Below the pieces are notes generated by a model. It saw only the letters and a list, made by a program, of their open reading frames with translations, did no database searches and was not told where the DNA came from. Positions 47,960-57,345 of a stretch of 64,000 nucleotides of DNA are shown here, piece after piece (position 1 is the first letter of the stretch; each line of letters begins with the position of its first letter). The position numbers and the translations under genes were made by a program. The DNA is from CAVUOA01 sp963742955. Its GTDB lineage: Bacteria > Bacteroidota > Ignavibacteria > Tepidaquicellales > OLB5. Where the stretch lies: the NCBI GenBank assembly GCA_963742955.1, contig CAVUOA010000009.1:62001-126000 (forward strand). The letters are read 5' to 3'.

Positions 47960-48493
47960 CTAGTCACGCTTCCAATCTATAAAATCACCTTCCTTAATTC
48001 CGTATTTAGCACAATATCCGCCGTTCACCTCAACAACGTACAGGCACGGTTTAACAGACGGCAAGTCTGTTTCAGAAAGGGGAGTAGTATTAGGGTAAAT
48101 TTTAACTATTTCTTTTTTTGCATTAATGAAAATTATATCAAGCGGTATCAGAGTATTTTTCATATAAAAAGCCTGCGGTTCTTCGTTATCGAATATGAAC
48201 AGCATCCCCTGGTTCTCTTCCATCTTATCCCTGTACATCAGCCCGCGGTGCCTTGTTTCATCGGTCTCAGCTATTTCGGCATCTATAGTATTAATTAATT
48301 TTTTGTCCTTATCCTGAAAAAACACCTGCCCCTGCTTTACAAACTTAATTGAAGGTGTTTCTTTTTTTATCCCCGTATCTATTGGGGGAGTTTCTGTTTC
48401 TTTCCTGCAGACAACATTTGCAAAAAACAAAAGCGAGAAAATAAAATAGAATGTCATTTTGGTGATAAGCGAACTCTTTTTTAATTTTTTCAT
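47960..48493 (-). CDS. DUF192 family exported protein
   Basis: About 177 residues from ATG 48493. A signal sequence with possible lipobox (FFANVVC) is followed by a DUF192 domain (AEIAETDETRHRGLMYRDKM, MLFIFDNEEPQAFYMKNTLIPLDIIF in part, YVVEVNGGYCAKYGIKEGD). DUF192 proteins are small envelope proteins of unknown role. An upstream Met (48517) is possible but lies within 3 bases of the uvrB stop. It is downstream of uvrB on the same strand. Confidence 0.9.
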   Translation of the reverse strand: MKKLKKSSLITKMTFYFIFSLLFFANVVCRKETETPPIDTGIKKETPSIKFVKQGQVFFQDKDKKLINTIDAEIAETDETRHRGLMYRDKMEENQGMLFIFDNEEPQAFYMKNTLIPLDIIFINAKKEIVKIYPNTTPLSETDLPSVKPCLYVVEVNGGYCAKYGIKEGDFIDWKRD

Positions 48494-48519
48494 GTTAATA
48501 AAATAATTTGTATTCAAAC

Positions 48520-50547
48520 TTATTTGTGTTTGGTCTCGAGCCGTTGTATCTCATCTCTTATCTCAGCCGCGCGTTCAAATTCAAGGTCTTTTGCTGCATC
48601 TATCATTTGTTTGCGGAGGTTGTTTATAAAATCCTTGCGTTCATCGGGCGTCAAACGGCTCTGTACAGGTTCAGTTAATATAGACAGGCTTGTTTTCCTG
48701 TCATGTTTATTCTTTCCCTGCTTTACCTTTTGTTTTGAATCCGCAACAATGGTAGTGCTCATTATTTCTTCGAGCGTCTTCAAAATTGTTTTGGGATTGA
48801 TGTTATGTATTTTATTGTATTCAGCCTGGAGGGTTCTCCTTCTGGCTGTTTCTTTAATAACTTTATCCATCGAAGCTGTTATTTTATCAGCATATAAAAT
48901 TACAAGCCCGTTAACATTCCTTGCCGTTCTGCCGGCAGTCTGCATTAATGATTTTTCAGAACGGAGGAAACCCTCTTTATCTGCATCTATTATTGCTACA
49001 AGCGAAACTTCGGGTAAATCAAGTCCTTCTCTTAAAAGGTTTACCCCAACGAGCACGTCAAAGTTCCCTAACCTTAAATCTCTCAGTATTTCCATGCGTT
49101 GAAGCGTATCTATTTCTGAGTGCATATAGCGAACTTTAATTCCCATCCCAATCAGATAATCGGTTAAATCTTCACTCATCCGTTTCGTGAGCGTTGTAAC
49201 CAAAACTCGTTCTTTTTTTACCGAGCGGTTTCTTATTTCATTAATCAGGTCATCTATCTGGTTTTTTACAGGTCTAACTTCAATTGCAGGGTCAAGCAAG
49301 CCTGTGGGACGGATAATCTGTTCAACTACCACGCCGCCTGATTTCTCAAGCTCATAATTACTTGGTGTTGCGCTTACAAAAATTACCTGGTTTAATGCCG
49401 CTTCCCATTCGGAAAATTTCATTGGTCTGTTATCTAAAGCAGAGGGCAGTCTGAAGCCGTATTCTATTAAGGTTTGCTTCCTTTGCCTGTCACCGTTGTA
49501 CATCCCGTTTACCTGAGGCACCGATACATGTGATTCATCTACTATGAGAAGGAAATCTTCCGGGAAATAATCAAATAAGCATGAGGGGCGCGAGCCGGGT
49601 TCGCGCTGGTCCATGTGGCGGGAATAGTTTTCAATTCCTGTGCAGTACCCGACTTCCTGTATCATCTCTATATCAAAATTAGTACGCTGTTCAAGTCTCT
49701 GCGCTTCGATAAGCTTACCTTCTTTTTGCAGTTCAATGGTTCTTTCTTCAAGCTCTTTTTTAATATCAGAGAGAGCCTTCTGCATCTTATCTTCGGATGT
49801 TACAAAATATTTGGCAGGGTATATTACCACACTCTCTTCCCCGGATATAATTTCGCCTGTTTTTCTGTCGAAATAATATAATCCTTCAATATCGTCATCA
49901 AACATTTCAATTCTTATAGCGGTATCGTCTTCGTATGCAGGAATTAAATCAATTACATCACCCCTTACACGGAAAGTGCTGCGTTTAAACTCAAAATCGT
50001 TTCTTACATAATGAATCGCAATCAGCTCATTCAGCAGTTCTTTCCTTGAAATTTTCTGCCCCTGTTTAAGAACGATTACTCTTTCAGCATATTCTTCAGG
50101 CGCTCCGATACCGTATATACAAGATACCGAAGCTATAATAATAACGTCTTTCCGTCCTTCAAGCAGTGCTGTTGTTGCGCGAAGCCTGAGGCGGTCTATT
50201 TCTTCATTGATAGATAAATCTTTTGCGATATAAGTATCTGTAGAGGGTATATATGATTCGGGCTGGTAGTAATCATAATAACTTATAAAGAATTCCACAC
50301 GGTTATCGGGAAAGAAATTTTTAAATTCACCATAAAGCTGAGCGGCAAGTGTTTTGTTATGTGACATTATCAAAGTAGGCTTGCCGATGTTTTGTATTAC
50401 ATGAGATATGGTATATGTTTTCCCTGAACCGGTAACACCAAGCAGAGTTTGGTATTTATCTCCCCTTAAAACTCCTTCGGTCAGCTCCTTGATTGCTTTG
50501 GGCTGGTCACCTGAAGGTTTATAATCTGATTTTAAATTAAATTCCAT
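48520..50547 (-). CDS. uvrB: Excinuclease ABC subunit B
   Basis: 675 residues, normal for UvrB. Walker A is GVTGSGKTYTIS, the β-hairpin tip is SYYDYYQPESYIP, the DEAD-type box is DESH, and the helicase motifs include LVGVNLLREGLDLPEVSLV and QTAGRTARN. The C-terminal UVR domain is FERAAEIRDEIQRLE. With UvrA and UvrC it performs nucleotide excision repair. The frame is intact. It follows dacB by 3 bases in an apparent mazG-dacB-uvrB operon. Confidence 0.98.
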   Translation of the reverse strand: MEFNLKSDYKPSGDQPKAIKELTEGVLRGDKYQTLLGVTGSGKTYTISHVIQNIGKPTLIMSHNKTLAAQLYGEFKNFFPDNRVEFFISYYDYYQPESYIPSTDTYIAKDLSINEEIDRLRLRATTALLEGRKDVIIIASVSCIYGIGAPEEYAERVIVLKQGQKISRKELLNELIAIHYVRNDFEFKRSTFRVRGDVIDLIPAYEDDTAIRIEMFDDDIEGLYYFDRKTGEIISGEESVVIYPAKYFVTSEDKMQKALSDIKKELEERTIELQKEGKLIEAQRLEQRTNFDIEMIQEVGYCTGIENYSRHMDQREPGSRPSCLFDYFPEDFLLIVDESHVSVPQVNGMYNGDRQRKQTLIEYGFRLPSALDNRPMKFSEWEAALNQVIFVSATPSNYELEKSGGVVVEQIIRPTGLLDPAIEVRPVKNQIDDLINEIRNRSVKKERVLVTTLTKRMSEDLTDYLIGMGIKVRYMHSEIDTLQRMEILRDLRLGNFDVLVGVNLLREGLDLPEVSLVAIIDADKEGFLRSEKSLMQTAGRTARNVNGLVILYADKITASMDKVIKETARRRTLQAEYNKIHNINPKTILKTLEEIMSTTIVADSKQKVKQGKNKHDRKTSLSILTEPVQSRLTPDERKDFINNLRKQMIDAAKDLEFERAAEIRDEIQRLETKHK

Positions 50548-50550
50548 TTT

Positions 50551-51795
50551 TTAGTTTCTCGAAAAGTCCGCCAGGGCAACAGCAAAAGCATCCTGAACGT
50601 TGTGCATTCCCAAATTTCCTCCGCCGAAGCCGTTCATAACAATAAAAAATATCAGGATTTCGTTATCTTTATCTACAGCATAACCGCAAAGTGAGCTTAC
50701 GCCGTTTAAGCTGCCTGTTTTGGCATGTATGTTTCCTTCACCCTGTGTACCAATCATTCGTTTCTTAAGTGTCCCGTCAACCCCCGCAACCGAAAGTGAA
50801 TTAAAATAATAATCGAACAAAAACCGGTCGTCATACATATATTTCAGAAGTGTTATGTAAAGGTCGGCGTTCACTTTGTTGTATCTTGTAAGTCCCGAAC
50901 CTTCAAGAATTTCGTAAGAATATCTGTTAACGCCAATTTCTGTGAGGAATGAGCTTATAACATCCTGACCGCCATCGAGAGAGCCGGGCGGTGATTTTAT
51001 TTTTGCGCCAAGCAGCTTGAATATCGTAATAGCAGAAAGATTATCGCTTACCTTGTTCATGTTTGAAATAACATCGAATATTGAGTGTGACATTCTGGCA
51101 AGTTCCTTTGTGCCCGAAGGGGTCTTGCCGGAAATCACGCTTCCTGTAACTGTAATACCGGCAGCCTGCAAGTCAGCAGATAGAGTTGTTGCAGCTTCAA
51201 TTGCAGGATTAGTAGAGCCTTCATTCTTGTTTAGTGTCAGGGCTGTAATATAGGGCCAATAAGAAGGACCGGTATCTCCTTTATAATAGCCTGCAAGTCC
51301 GTAATATTCAGTATCAAAATAAGATTCATCGGCTACTATGTTTCCCGTAACCTCTTTTATATTAGATTTTATAATTGTAGCAGCAAGATTATCAATATCA
51401 CCCGAATAAAGGTCAGGGTCACCGAATCCTTTAATATATAGGTTTCCGTTTACAACGCCATCACTAAGATTATTATCATCAGTATAAACAAGAGTAAGAA
51501 AATTGTAGCTTTGCCCCAGCTTTACAAGCGCGCAGGCAGAGGTAATTAGCTTAGTAATCGAAGCGGGAATCATTGGAGTTTCGGGTTTGTATTCGTAAAG
51601 GTCTTTATTGTAATCAGCATGAATAACTTTAGCCGACACGGTAATCCCGTCATTTATTACCGGAGCAAGAATTGAATCGAGACGCTGCTGCAGCTGTTCA
51701 ACTTTTGAGCTTGAAAACTGAGCATAAGCAGCGCTTTGTAATAATAAAGAGAATAAGCATAAAAAAATGAAAAATTTTATTCTGGTTATTATCAT
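50551..51795 (-). CDS. dacB: D-alanyl-D-alanine carboxypeptidase/endopeptidase (PBP4, S13 family)
   Basis: 414 residues with a signal peptide (FFIFLCLFSLLLQSAAYAQ). The penicillin-binding motifs occur in order: SITK in PASITKLITSA, SDN in KVSDNLSAI, and KTG in IHAKTGSLNG. It trims or cleaves peptidoglycan cross-bridges in the periplasm. Closely packed between mazG and uvrB. Confidence 0.96.
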   Translation of the reverse strand: MIITRIKFFIFLCLFSLLLQSAAYAQFSSSKVEQLQQRLDSILAPVINDGITVSAKVIHADYNKDLYEYKPETPMIPASITKLITSACALVKLGQSYNFLTLVYTDDNNLSDGVVNGNLYIKGFGDPDLYSGDIDNLAATIIKSNIKEVTGNIVADESYFDTEYYGLAGYYKGDTGPSYWPYITALTLNKNEGSTNPAIEAATTLSADLQAAGITVTGSVISGKTPSGTKELARMSHSIFDVISNMNKVSDNLSAITIFKLLGAKIKSPPGSLDGGQDVISSFLTEIGVNRYSYEILEGSGLTRYNKVNADLYITLLKYMYDDRFLFDYYFNSLSVAGVDGTLKKRMIGTQGEGNIHAKTGSLNGVSSLCGYAVDKDNEILIFFIVMNGFGGGNLGMHNVQDAFAVALADFSRN

Positions 51796-51819
51796 AAAAT
51801 AATTATTTTAGTGTTTATA

Positions 51820-52635
51820 TTACGGTATAAATTTTTTCGATTCATTCCAGATTCCGTCCATTTCCTCTAAGTTTGATTCCGTTATTTTCTTTCCTTTTTT
51901 TTCAAGTGTTTCTTCAATATACCTGAAACGTTTCAGATATTTATTAATTGTTTTCCTGAGGGCGCTTTCGGGATTTATTTCTAAAAATCTTGCGTAATTA
52001 ACAATTGAAAAAAGAATGTCCCCAAGCTCAATTTCAAGCTCCTTATGGTCGTTTTCATCAAGCTTGCCGTCATTGTTTTTTCTTTTTTCAGCCACCTCTT
52101 TGAATTCAATTAATTCTTCTTCAAGCTTTTTGAAAGCATCTTCGCTGGTTTCCCAATCGAAGCCAACCTTTGCTGATTTTTCCTGAATCCTGTATGAACG
52201 TGTGAGTGCGGGGAGTTCTTTGGGAATTCCGTCTAATAATGATTTTCTCCCTTCGCCCATTTTAATATGCTCCCAGTTTTTAAGTACATCTTTGGTTCCG
52301 CTTACTTTAACATCTCCGAAAACATGGGGGTGGCGGCTAATTAACTTAGCATTGATTGAGTTAATAACGTCTTTTAAGTCAAATTCGCCGTTGCCTTCGG
52401 CTATGACAGCGTTAAAAGCAACATGAAGCAGTAAATCGCCGAGTTCTTTCTTCAATTCCTCATAGTTTTTCTCATCAATTGCTTCAATAACTTCATGGGT
52501 TTCTTCAAGAATCAGGTGGGTTATTGAATCGTGCGTTTGTTCTCTGTCCCACGGGCACTCATTTCTGAGCCGTTTGACAATTGTAACAAACTCATCGAAC
52601 TCTTTAACCGGATTTTCTTTCTTAAAATTGTGCAA
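51820..52635 (-). CDS. mazG: Nucleoside triphosphate pyrophosphohydrolase MazG
   Basis: 271 residues with two MazG repeats. The first holds LRNECPWDREQTHDSI, LILEETHEVIEAI and LKKELGDLLLHV (the ExxE-x12-ExxD metal site). The second, around residues 165-240, holds EEELIEFKEV and LEIELGDILFSIVN. It hydrolyses noncanonical or excess NTPs. It appears to be the first gene of the minus-strand group mazG-dacB-uvrB-DUF192. Confidence 0.96.
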   Translation of the reverse strand: MHNFKKENPVKEFDEFVTIVKRLRNECPWDREQTHDSITHLILEETHEVIEAIDEKNYEELKKELGDLLLHVAFNAVIAEGNGEFDLKDVINSINAKLISRHPHVFGDVKVSGTKDVLKNWEHIKMGEGRKSLLDGIPKELPALTRSYRIQEKSAKVGFDWETSEDAFKKLEEELIEFKEVAEKRKNNDGKLDENDHKELEIELGDILFSIVNYARFLEINPESALRKTINKYLKRFRYIEETLEKKGKKITESNLEEMDGIWNESKKFIP

Positions 52636-52887
52636 TTTTAGTGTTGTTATTTTGGTTAACTAATAATTTAATCAATAAATCACACACAAAAAAGTCCGAA
52701 TTGATTGCAATTTTGTAAATTCCTGTTCATCAGAAGACCGGTTTTTAAAATATTTTATCAGATGTTAAGCCTGTATCAAAATTCATGCAAGTCATACGAT
52801 GAATTGTTTTAAAGTAACTATTTCTCATAAATTCAGAATATTTAATATATTAACAGGTTCCCTAATCAGTGTGCAATTATTTTTACC

Positions 52888-52919
52888 TTGTTATGCTATA
52901 TATTAATATACTATATTTG
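52888..52919 (+). promoter_or_regulatory. Promoter for a candidate structured RNA
   Basis: A TTG (52888-52890) and TATATTTG (52912-52919), 21 bases apart, fit the Bacteroidetes -33/-7 arrangement. Transcription would begin near 52925, directly before the first stem of the folded region. Confidence 0.55.
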
Positions 52920-52924
52920 TCTTA

Positions 52925-53043
52925 GACAGTTCGGAAGCGGGCGCTGAGAACGCCGCGGAGACTGCATCATATTAATGGTGCTTAATTTACCGAAACTGCT
53001 GAACACGGGTACCCGTTTTAGACTATGCCGTTTAGGCGGCATA
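52925..53043 (+). ncRNA. Candidate structured RNA with three-way junction
   Basis: P1: CAGTTCGG (52927-52934) pairs with CCGAAACTG (52990-52998) with one bulged A. Inside it, P2 is GCGGGCG/CGCCGC (52937-52956, 7-base loop) and P3 is GCATCAT/ATGGTGC (52964-52981, ATTA loop). After the junction come ACGGGT/ACCCGT (53005-53016) and TATGCCG/CGGCATA (53024-53043). No gene follows on this strand, so it would be a stand-alone RNA rather than a riboswitch. I do not recognise it as 6S, SRP, tmRNA or RNase P RNA. Confidence 0.5.
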
Positions 53044-53300
53044 AAATTCAATCAGTAAACATTGCGCACATTAGGCTTCCTGTCCGGTTGCCTGCCAGGC
53101 GGATTTTATTCCGTCCTGAAATAAGTGCAGGCGGCGGATAAGGGCGGGATAAAAAGGAAGTTTTGTTTTAATTGAGAAATTTAGATTTTAAAAGAGATAT
53201 AAAAAAGAAGAAAGAAAAAATAAAGAGAGAGGGTTTATTTAGTCTATACCTCTTCTTCTCCATTAGGAGAGGGAGCCGGAGGGTGAGGTGAATTTATTAA
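53044..53300. other. Intergenic region downstream of the candidate RNA
   Basis: It contains a CCTGCC/GGCGG-rich patch (about 53090-53150) and a CCTCTTC...GGAGAGGGAGCCGGAGGGTGAGG patch (53258-53290) similar to the one near 10530. No gene or further clear structure is seen. The stretch 52636-52887 is AT-rich and also empty. Confidence 0.5.
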
Positions 53301-53331
53301 AAAAGCCCGAACGCTTAGCGCACGGGCTTTT
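53301..53331 (-). terminator. Terminator of the minus-strand lipoprotein gene
   Basis: AAAAGCCCG (53301-53309) pairs with CGGGCTTTT (53323-53331). On the minus strand the hairpin is followed by a run of T. It lies 41 bases past the stop at 53373. Confidence 0.85.
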
Positions 53332-53372
53332 AAATAGTGTTGATAATCTCAATTAAGGGATTGAATAATTTC

Positions 53373-54117
53373 TTAGTGTTCTGTCGAATCCCCACACTTG
53401 TATAAACCGGAAGGTTTATACGGATACAGTTTTAACATTATTCTTCCGGATGGATTGGAAGCATTATTTGAAGGAGTATATCCAACAAAATAATCCATAT
53501 ATACATTGCCAATTGAGAGACCGCTCGCAATCATATCTGCTACTATAGCTACTTTATAACAACTGACATTTATACCCGAAGAAGCTGTTGTTATTGTAGT
53601 GTCGTATTTGACCGTTGAACTAACATTTGCTGAAAGAATCGGTTGGTTAAAAAGGTTAGTAATCGTGAATAAAGAAACACTTGTACCCAAAGATTTGGAA
53701 AAGTCAGCAACTAAATCCCATGAAGCTGCCTGTCCCGGGTCAAATAATTGTTTTACTCCCCATTGATAGTAATATCCGGAATTTGCATCATAACTCACAT
53801 AAAATGTTTGATTCTGAAGCGGGATACCTGTAACAGAATCTTTGGTAACGCTGTTGATTAGGAAACAATCTTTGCCCTGCCATGTGATTTGTCCCGCGAT
53901 GCTGTCTATGGTCCATAATCTGTGTTCTGATAAATGTTCCGCTTGTGCTTATTGAGTCATTATAATAAGTGTACACTGAGCCTGCTTTAAGCTGAATGTT
54001 GGGATTGCTGCCTGTTGTCGGCGGAGTAGTTGAATTACCGCTGTCATCGCATCCGATAAATAAAGATGTAACGAGTGCAGTTACAAGGAAGAATACGAGA
54101 AATAACTTTTTATTCAT
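53373..54117 (-). CDS. Lipoprotein of unknown function (frameshifted)
   Basis: The joined product is ~247 residues. The signal/lipobox is FLVTALVTSLFIGC followed by DDSGNSTTPPTTG. The mature domain is β-rich (AGSVYTYYNDSISTSGTF; IAGQITWQGKDCFLINSVT; VSYDANSGYYYQWGVKQL; GYTPSNNASNPSGRIMLKLYP). A +1 break near 53918-53924 sits in the sequence AGATTATGGA. I do not recognise the family. It is transcribed after the two outer-membrane barrel genes and may serve with them. Confidence 0.78.
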
Positions 54118-54144
54118 TGTTTTAGAATTTGGTTTGTAAATAAA

Positions 54145-55647
54145 TTAAAAAATAAGTTTACTTGATATGGTTAATGATAACCTGTTTATTTCAGTGAATT
54201 GATTCCAGATTACGTTCATGTTATTGGTTGCAACATCTATAGTTAGATTTTTATAAGTATAGCCGGCTCCAAGCGAAAAATTAAAGCTATCGCTTCCGCC
54301 GACCGAAACTCCGCTTCTTACAGGAATATTTTTTGTTATATAATATTCTGCCCCGAGCGAAATTTTATCACGTGTATCATTGCCGGGCAGGTTGTTTGTG
54401 CCTTTCGCCCAGTCCAGTTCAACGGAAAGCTCATCATTAGGCTTAAACAGCACTCCCATTCTGAATTTAGTAGGCATATCGGTTGTGTATGCCGCTCCTG
54501 TATATCTTGTATCAAGCCCGTCAAGGTCATTTACGAACTGGTTATACGTGGGGTCTTCTGAGAGCACATAAAAATTTTTATAGTTAAAATCGTTTGTATC
54601 TTTATTTACGAGCGTGTTATAAGTCCATTTTATAAATCCAAGCTCTGTTATGCTGGCTGCAATCCATAGATTATCGCCAATCTGCAGATTAATTCCTGCA
54701 TCCATACTGAAGCCCTTGCCGGCAGGGCGGGGAAAAAATGTGAAATGTGTCTGAGCTCCGTCAATGTAATCCTGGAATAAATCGGTTAACGATTGAAGTG
54801 AATAAAAATCCTGCTTGCCTTTTAAGCTGTCTATATGATTGCCCCTGTTATCGTTTTTAATTCCGTAGGTATCCATCTTTATTCCCGAATTATAAATAAT
54901 TGCGTTACCGAAACCGTGGACAAGCGAAGCGGAAAAACCGAATGTGAAATTTCGGATTAATCCTTTGTTTTCAAATTTCTGTGCGTAGCCGATGGTATAT
55001 TTTCTAATCCACCACGCAATAGCCTCTGAGAGGTGAAGGTCAGCTTTCAGAATATCATATTTCCCGCCGTTTTCAAATTGAATGAGAGGAAGGGGGAATG
55101 ACTCGTTTTTATTGAGCACGTTGGTATTCAACCCGACCTTATCAGATATCGTAAAATTCACAGCCCCGAAGCGGGGGTCGGTATAGTTGATAGAAAACCA
55201 TTTTAGTTCGAAGTCGTAGTTTACTTCCGTGTTCTTATCCGGCAGAACGTTAGCCCGGAAGTTAAATACGCTGTCGAGATTCAAAAATCTGTTGGCAAAA
55301 GTCTCGCGTCTTATTGATAAATATTTTAAGTAGGTTGAGTAAAAATTCAGCGATTTATCGGAACCGTATCCGCCGCCAAGATTAGCAATGGCTATCTGCC
55401 ACTCGGGTTTGGATTTGCGTTTCAGTTTATAAACTTCACTTCCAAGGTCAGTCTTAAAATTTCCGTATGAATAATAGTTAGCCGGGTTAATGCCGTATGC
55501 GTCTATTCCTGTTGATATTACTACGCATGCAGTTGACATACCAAGTCCTTTGGCATTTGACCTGTCATCAGCAAAAGAATTATATTTATAAGTTAAAAGC
55601 ACAAGTGTAACAATGAAATAATAAACTGTAAATTTTGTTTTTACCAC
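54145..55647 (-). CDS. Outer-membrane β-barrel protein (DUF5723-like), paralogue 1
   Basis: 500 residues. The signal peptide is FTVYYFIVTLVLLTYKYNSFA. DRSNAKGLGMSTACVVISTGIDAYGINPANY follows in part, then alternating amphipathic strands to an aromatic C-terminus (LSLTISSKLIF), the usual barrel signature. It shares its length and nearly every block with the next gene (SDKVGLNTNVL, AWWIRKYTIG, GKQDFYSLQSLTDLFQDY). The role is unknown: channel, or a partner of secretion machinery. Frame intact. Confidence 0.85.
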   Translation of the reverse strand: MVKTKFTVYYFIVTLVLLTYKYNSFADDRSNAKGLGMSTACVVISTGIDAYGINPANYYSYGNFKTDLGSEVYKLKRKSKPEWQIAIANLGGGYGSDKSLNFYSTYLKYLSIRRETFANRFLNLDSVFNFRANVLPDKNTEVNYDFELKWFSINYTDPRFGAVNFTISDKVGLNTNVLNKNESFPLPLIQFENGGKYDILKADLHLSEAIAWWIRKYTIGYAQKFENKGLIRNFTFGFSASLVHGFGNAIIYNSGIKMDTYGIKNDNRGNHIDSLKGKQDFYSLQSLTDLFQDYIDGAQTHFTFFPRPAGKGFSMDAGINLQIGDNLWIAASITELGFIKWTYNTLVNKDTNDFNYKNFYVLSEDPTYNQFVNDLDGLDTRYTGAAYTTDMPTKFRMGVLFKPNDELSVELDWAKGTNNLPGNDTRDKISLGAEYYITKNIPVRSGVSVGGSDSFNFSLGAGYTYKNLTIDVATNNMNVIWNQFTEINRLSLTISSKLIF

Positions 55648-55659
55648 AATTCCAATAAT

Positions 55660-57147
55660 TTATAGCAGCAGTTTTGCGGATAATGCAAATGTTAGCCTTT
55701 TATCGGTAATAGCATTGTTCAGTCCGTAGGCAGCAATATCAATCACAAAATGTTTAAGCTTTACACCCGAGCCTAAAGAGAGTGTCCAGTCCTCCGGTCC
55801 TCCAATAGATGTACCGGCCCTGATTGGCAGAAAGGGCACAGGATAAAACTCGGTTCCGAGAGAAAAAATCGGCTGGGTTGTATTGCCCGGGAAATTATTA
55901 TTTCCCTTAAGCCAGTCAAACTCAAGCATAAACCTGTCATTCGGCTGAAACATTATTCCCGCTCTGAACTTAGTGGGCATATCTGTTGTGTAGGAAGTTA
56001 ATGTATCACGGGTATCGAGCCCTTCCAGGTCATTTACAAACCTGTTATAAGTCGGGTCACTGCTGGTAAGGAAAAAATTCTTGTAATTAAAGCTGTTTGT
56101 ATCGTAGTTAATAAAAGTATTGTAGTTCCATGTAATCTTACCAAGTTCGGTAACGCTTGCAGCAACCTTGAACATTGCTCCGATTTGCATGGAGAAACCC
56201 AAATCAAAGCTGTAGCCTGTGCCGGCCGGTTTCGGGAAAAATGTATAATGCGATTTAGCTCCGTCACCATAATCCCTGAAAAAATCTGTTAAAGCAGCCT
56301 GCGTGTAAAACGATTGTTTTCCTTTGATGCTGTCAACGTGAGTAGGGGAGGTTGATGAATTGATGCCGTATGTATTAACATATAGGCTTGAGTTATAGGT
56401 TATAACATTTCCGAATCCGTGAACTAGACCTGCGGAAAAACCAACCGATATATTTTTAATAACACCCTTTATATCAAACTGTTTTGCAAGCCCGATTGTG
56501 TATTTCCTAATCCACCAGGCAGTTGCTTCGGACTGGTGCAGTTCAACATTTGTCAGGTTATAAGTTCCGTTTGGATTAGGAGTAGCTGAAAAATTCAGCG
56601 GCAGGTATTCATCTCTGCTTAATACGTTTGTATTAAGTCCTACTTTATCTGAAATTGTAAAATTTACACCCAGAGCTTTTGGGTTTGAATAATTCACAGA
56701 AAACCATTTCAGTTCAAAATCATAATTAACATCTGTTTTCTCTGTTGGTAAAACTGTGTTCCTGAAATTCAGTACGCTCGCAATATCTGTAAATAATCCG
56801 GTAAAACTTTCTCTATTGATTGAAAGGTACTTAAGATAGTTATTGTAGAAATCCAATGATTTATCAGAGCCGTAGCCTCCGCCAACTGACATAATGGAAA
56901 ACTCCCATTTCGGTTTTTGAATTGGTATTTTCTTTTTATCGGATTTTTTCTTTAATTTCAGCAAAGGATGATAATCGAAATTTGCGGGATTAATTCCGTA
57001 TGCATCTATGCCTAAGGAGGATACCATAGAGGCATTTGACATGCTTAAACCCCTTGCGTTAGAATGGTCATCAGCATTTGCTTTAAATGAATATAACAGC
57101 ATAAAAACAGCAATTGTTATACTAAGTGGCTTTTTATAATTATTCAA
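55660..57147 (-). CDS. Outer-membrane β-barrel protein (DUF5723-like), paralogue 2
   Basis: 495 residues starting at TTG 57147 with signal peptide PLSITIAVFMLLYSFKANA. It keeps the same blocks as its neighbour (DDHSNARGLSMSNASMV, GIDAYGINPANF, SDKVGLNTNVLS, AWWIRKYTIGLAK, GKQSFYTQAALTDFFRDY) and ends LTFALSAKLLL. The two genes are 12 bases apart and are clearly a tandem duplication. It carries a lysine-rich insertion (KLKKKSDKKKIPIQKPK) near residue 55 that the other lacks. Confidence 0.85.
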   Translation of the reverse strand: MNNYKKPLSITIAVFMLLYSFKANADDHSNARGLSMSNASMVSSLGIDAYGINPANFDYHPLLKLKKKSDKKKIPIQKPKWEFSIMSVGGGYGSDKSLDFYNNYLKYLSINRESFTGLFTDIASVLNFRNTVLPTEKTDVNYDFELKWFSVNYSNPKALGVNFTISDKVGLNTNVLSRDEYLPLNFSATPNPNGTYNLTNVELHQSEATAWWIRKYTIGLAKQFDIKGVIKNISVGFSAGLVHGFGNVITYNSSLYVNTYGINSSTSPTHVDSIKGKQSFYTQAALTDFFRDYGDGAKSHYTFFPKPAGTGYSFDLGFSMQIGAMFKVAASVTELGKITWNYNTFINYDTNSFNYKNFFLTSSDPTYNRFVNDLEGLDTRDTLTSYTTDMPTKFRAGIMFQPNDRFMLEFDWLKGNNNFPGNTTQPIFSLGTEFYPVPFLPIRAGTSIGGPEDWTLSLGSGVKLKHFVIDIAAYGLNNAITDKRLTFALSAKLLL

Positions 57148-57312
57148 TCTTATTTACCTAAAGTAAAGATTTAATTAACTAATATTATTGATTTAATTTA
57201 AATTGGATATACCCGAAAAAGAGTATTTTAAATAGTCTAAATTATTGAAATTAATTGATTAAAATTAGTAAAAGGCAGAAAACTATGGGTAATATATAAG
57301 ATTCTGTTTTTT

Positions 57313-57320
57313 TATATTTG
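57313..57320 (+). promoter_or_regulatory. -7 box upstream of the CPBP/cdsA genes
   Basis: TATATTTG lies 26 bases upstream of TTG 57346. No convincing -33 element is visible, so the call rests on the box and position alone. Confidence 0.4.
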
Positions 57321-57345
57321 AAAGATTATTAACAAATAACATATT

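Noticed and set aside
48524..49102. 192-residue open frame on the plus strand
   Set aside because: It is a shadow of uvrB, whose conserved motifs occupy the opposite strand.
52925..53043. SRP or 6S RNA
   Set aside because: The SRP domain IV signature (GGAAGGAAGCA with its pairing) is absent. The three-way junction does not match the long rod with central bubble of 6S RNA.
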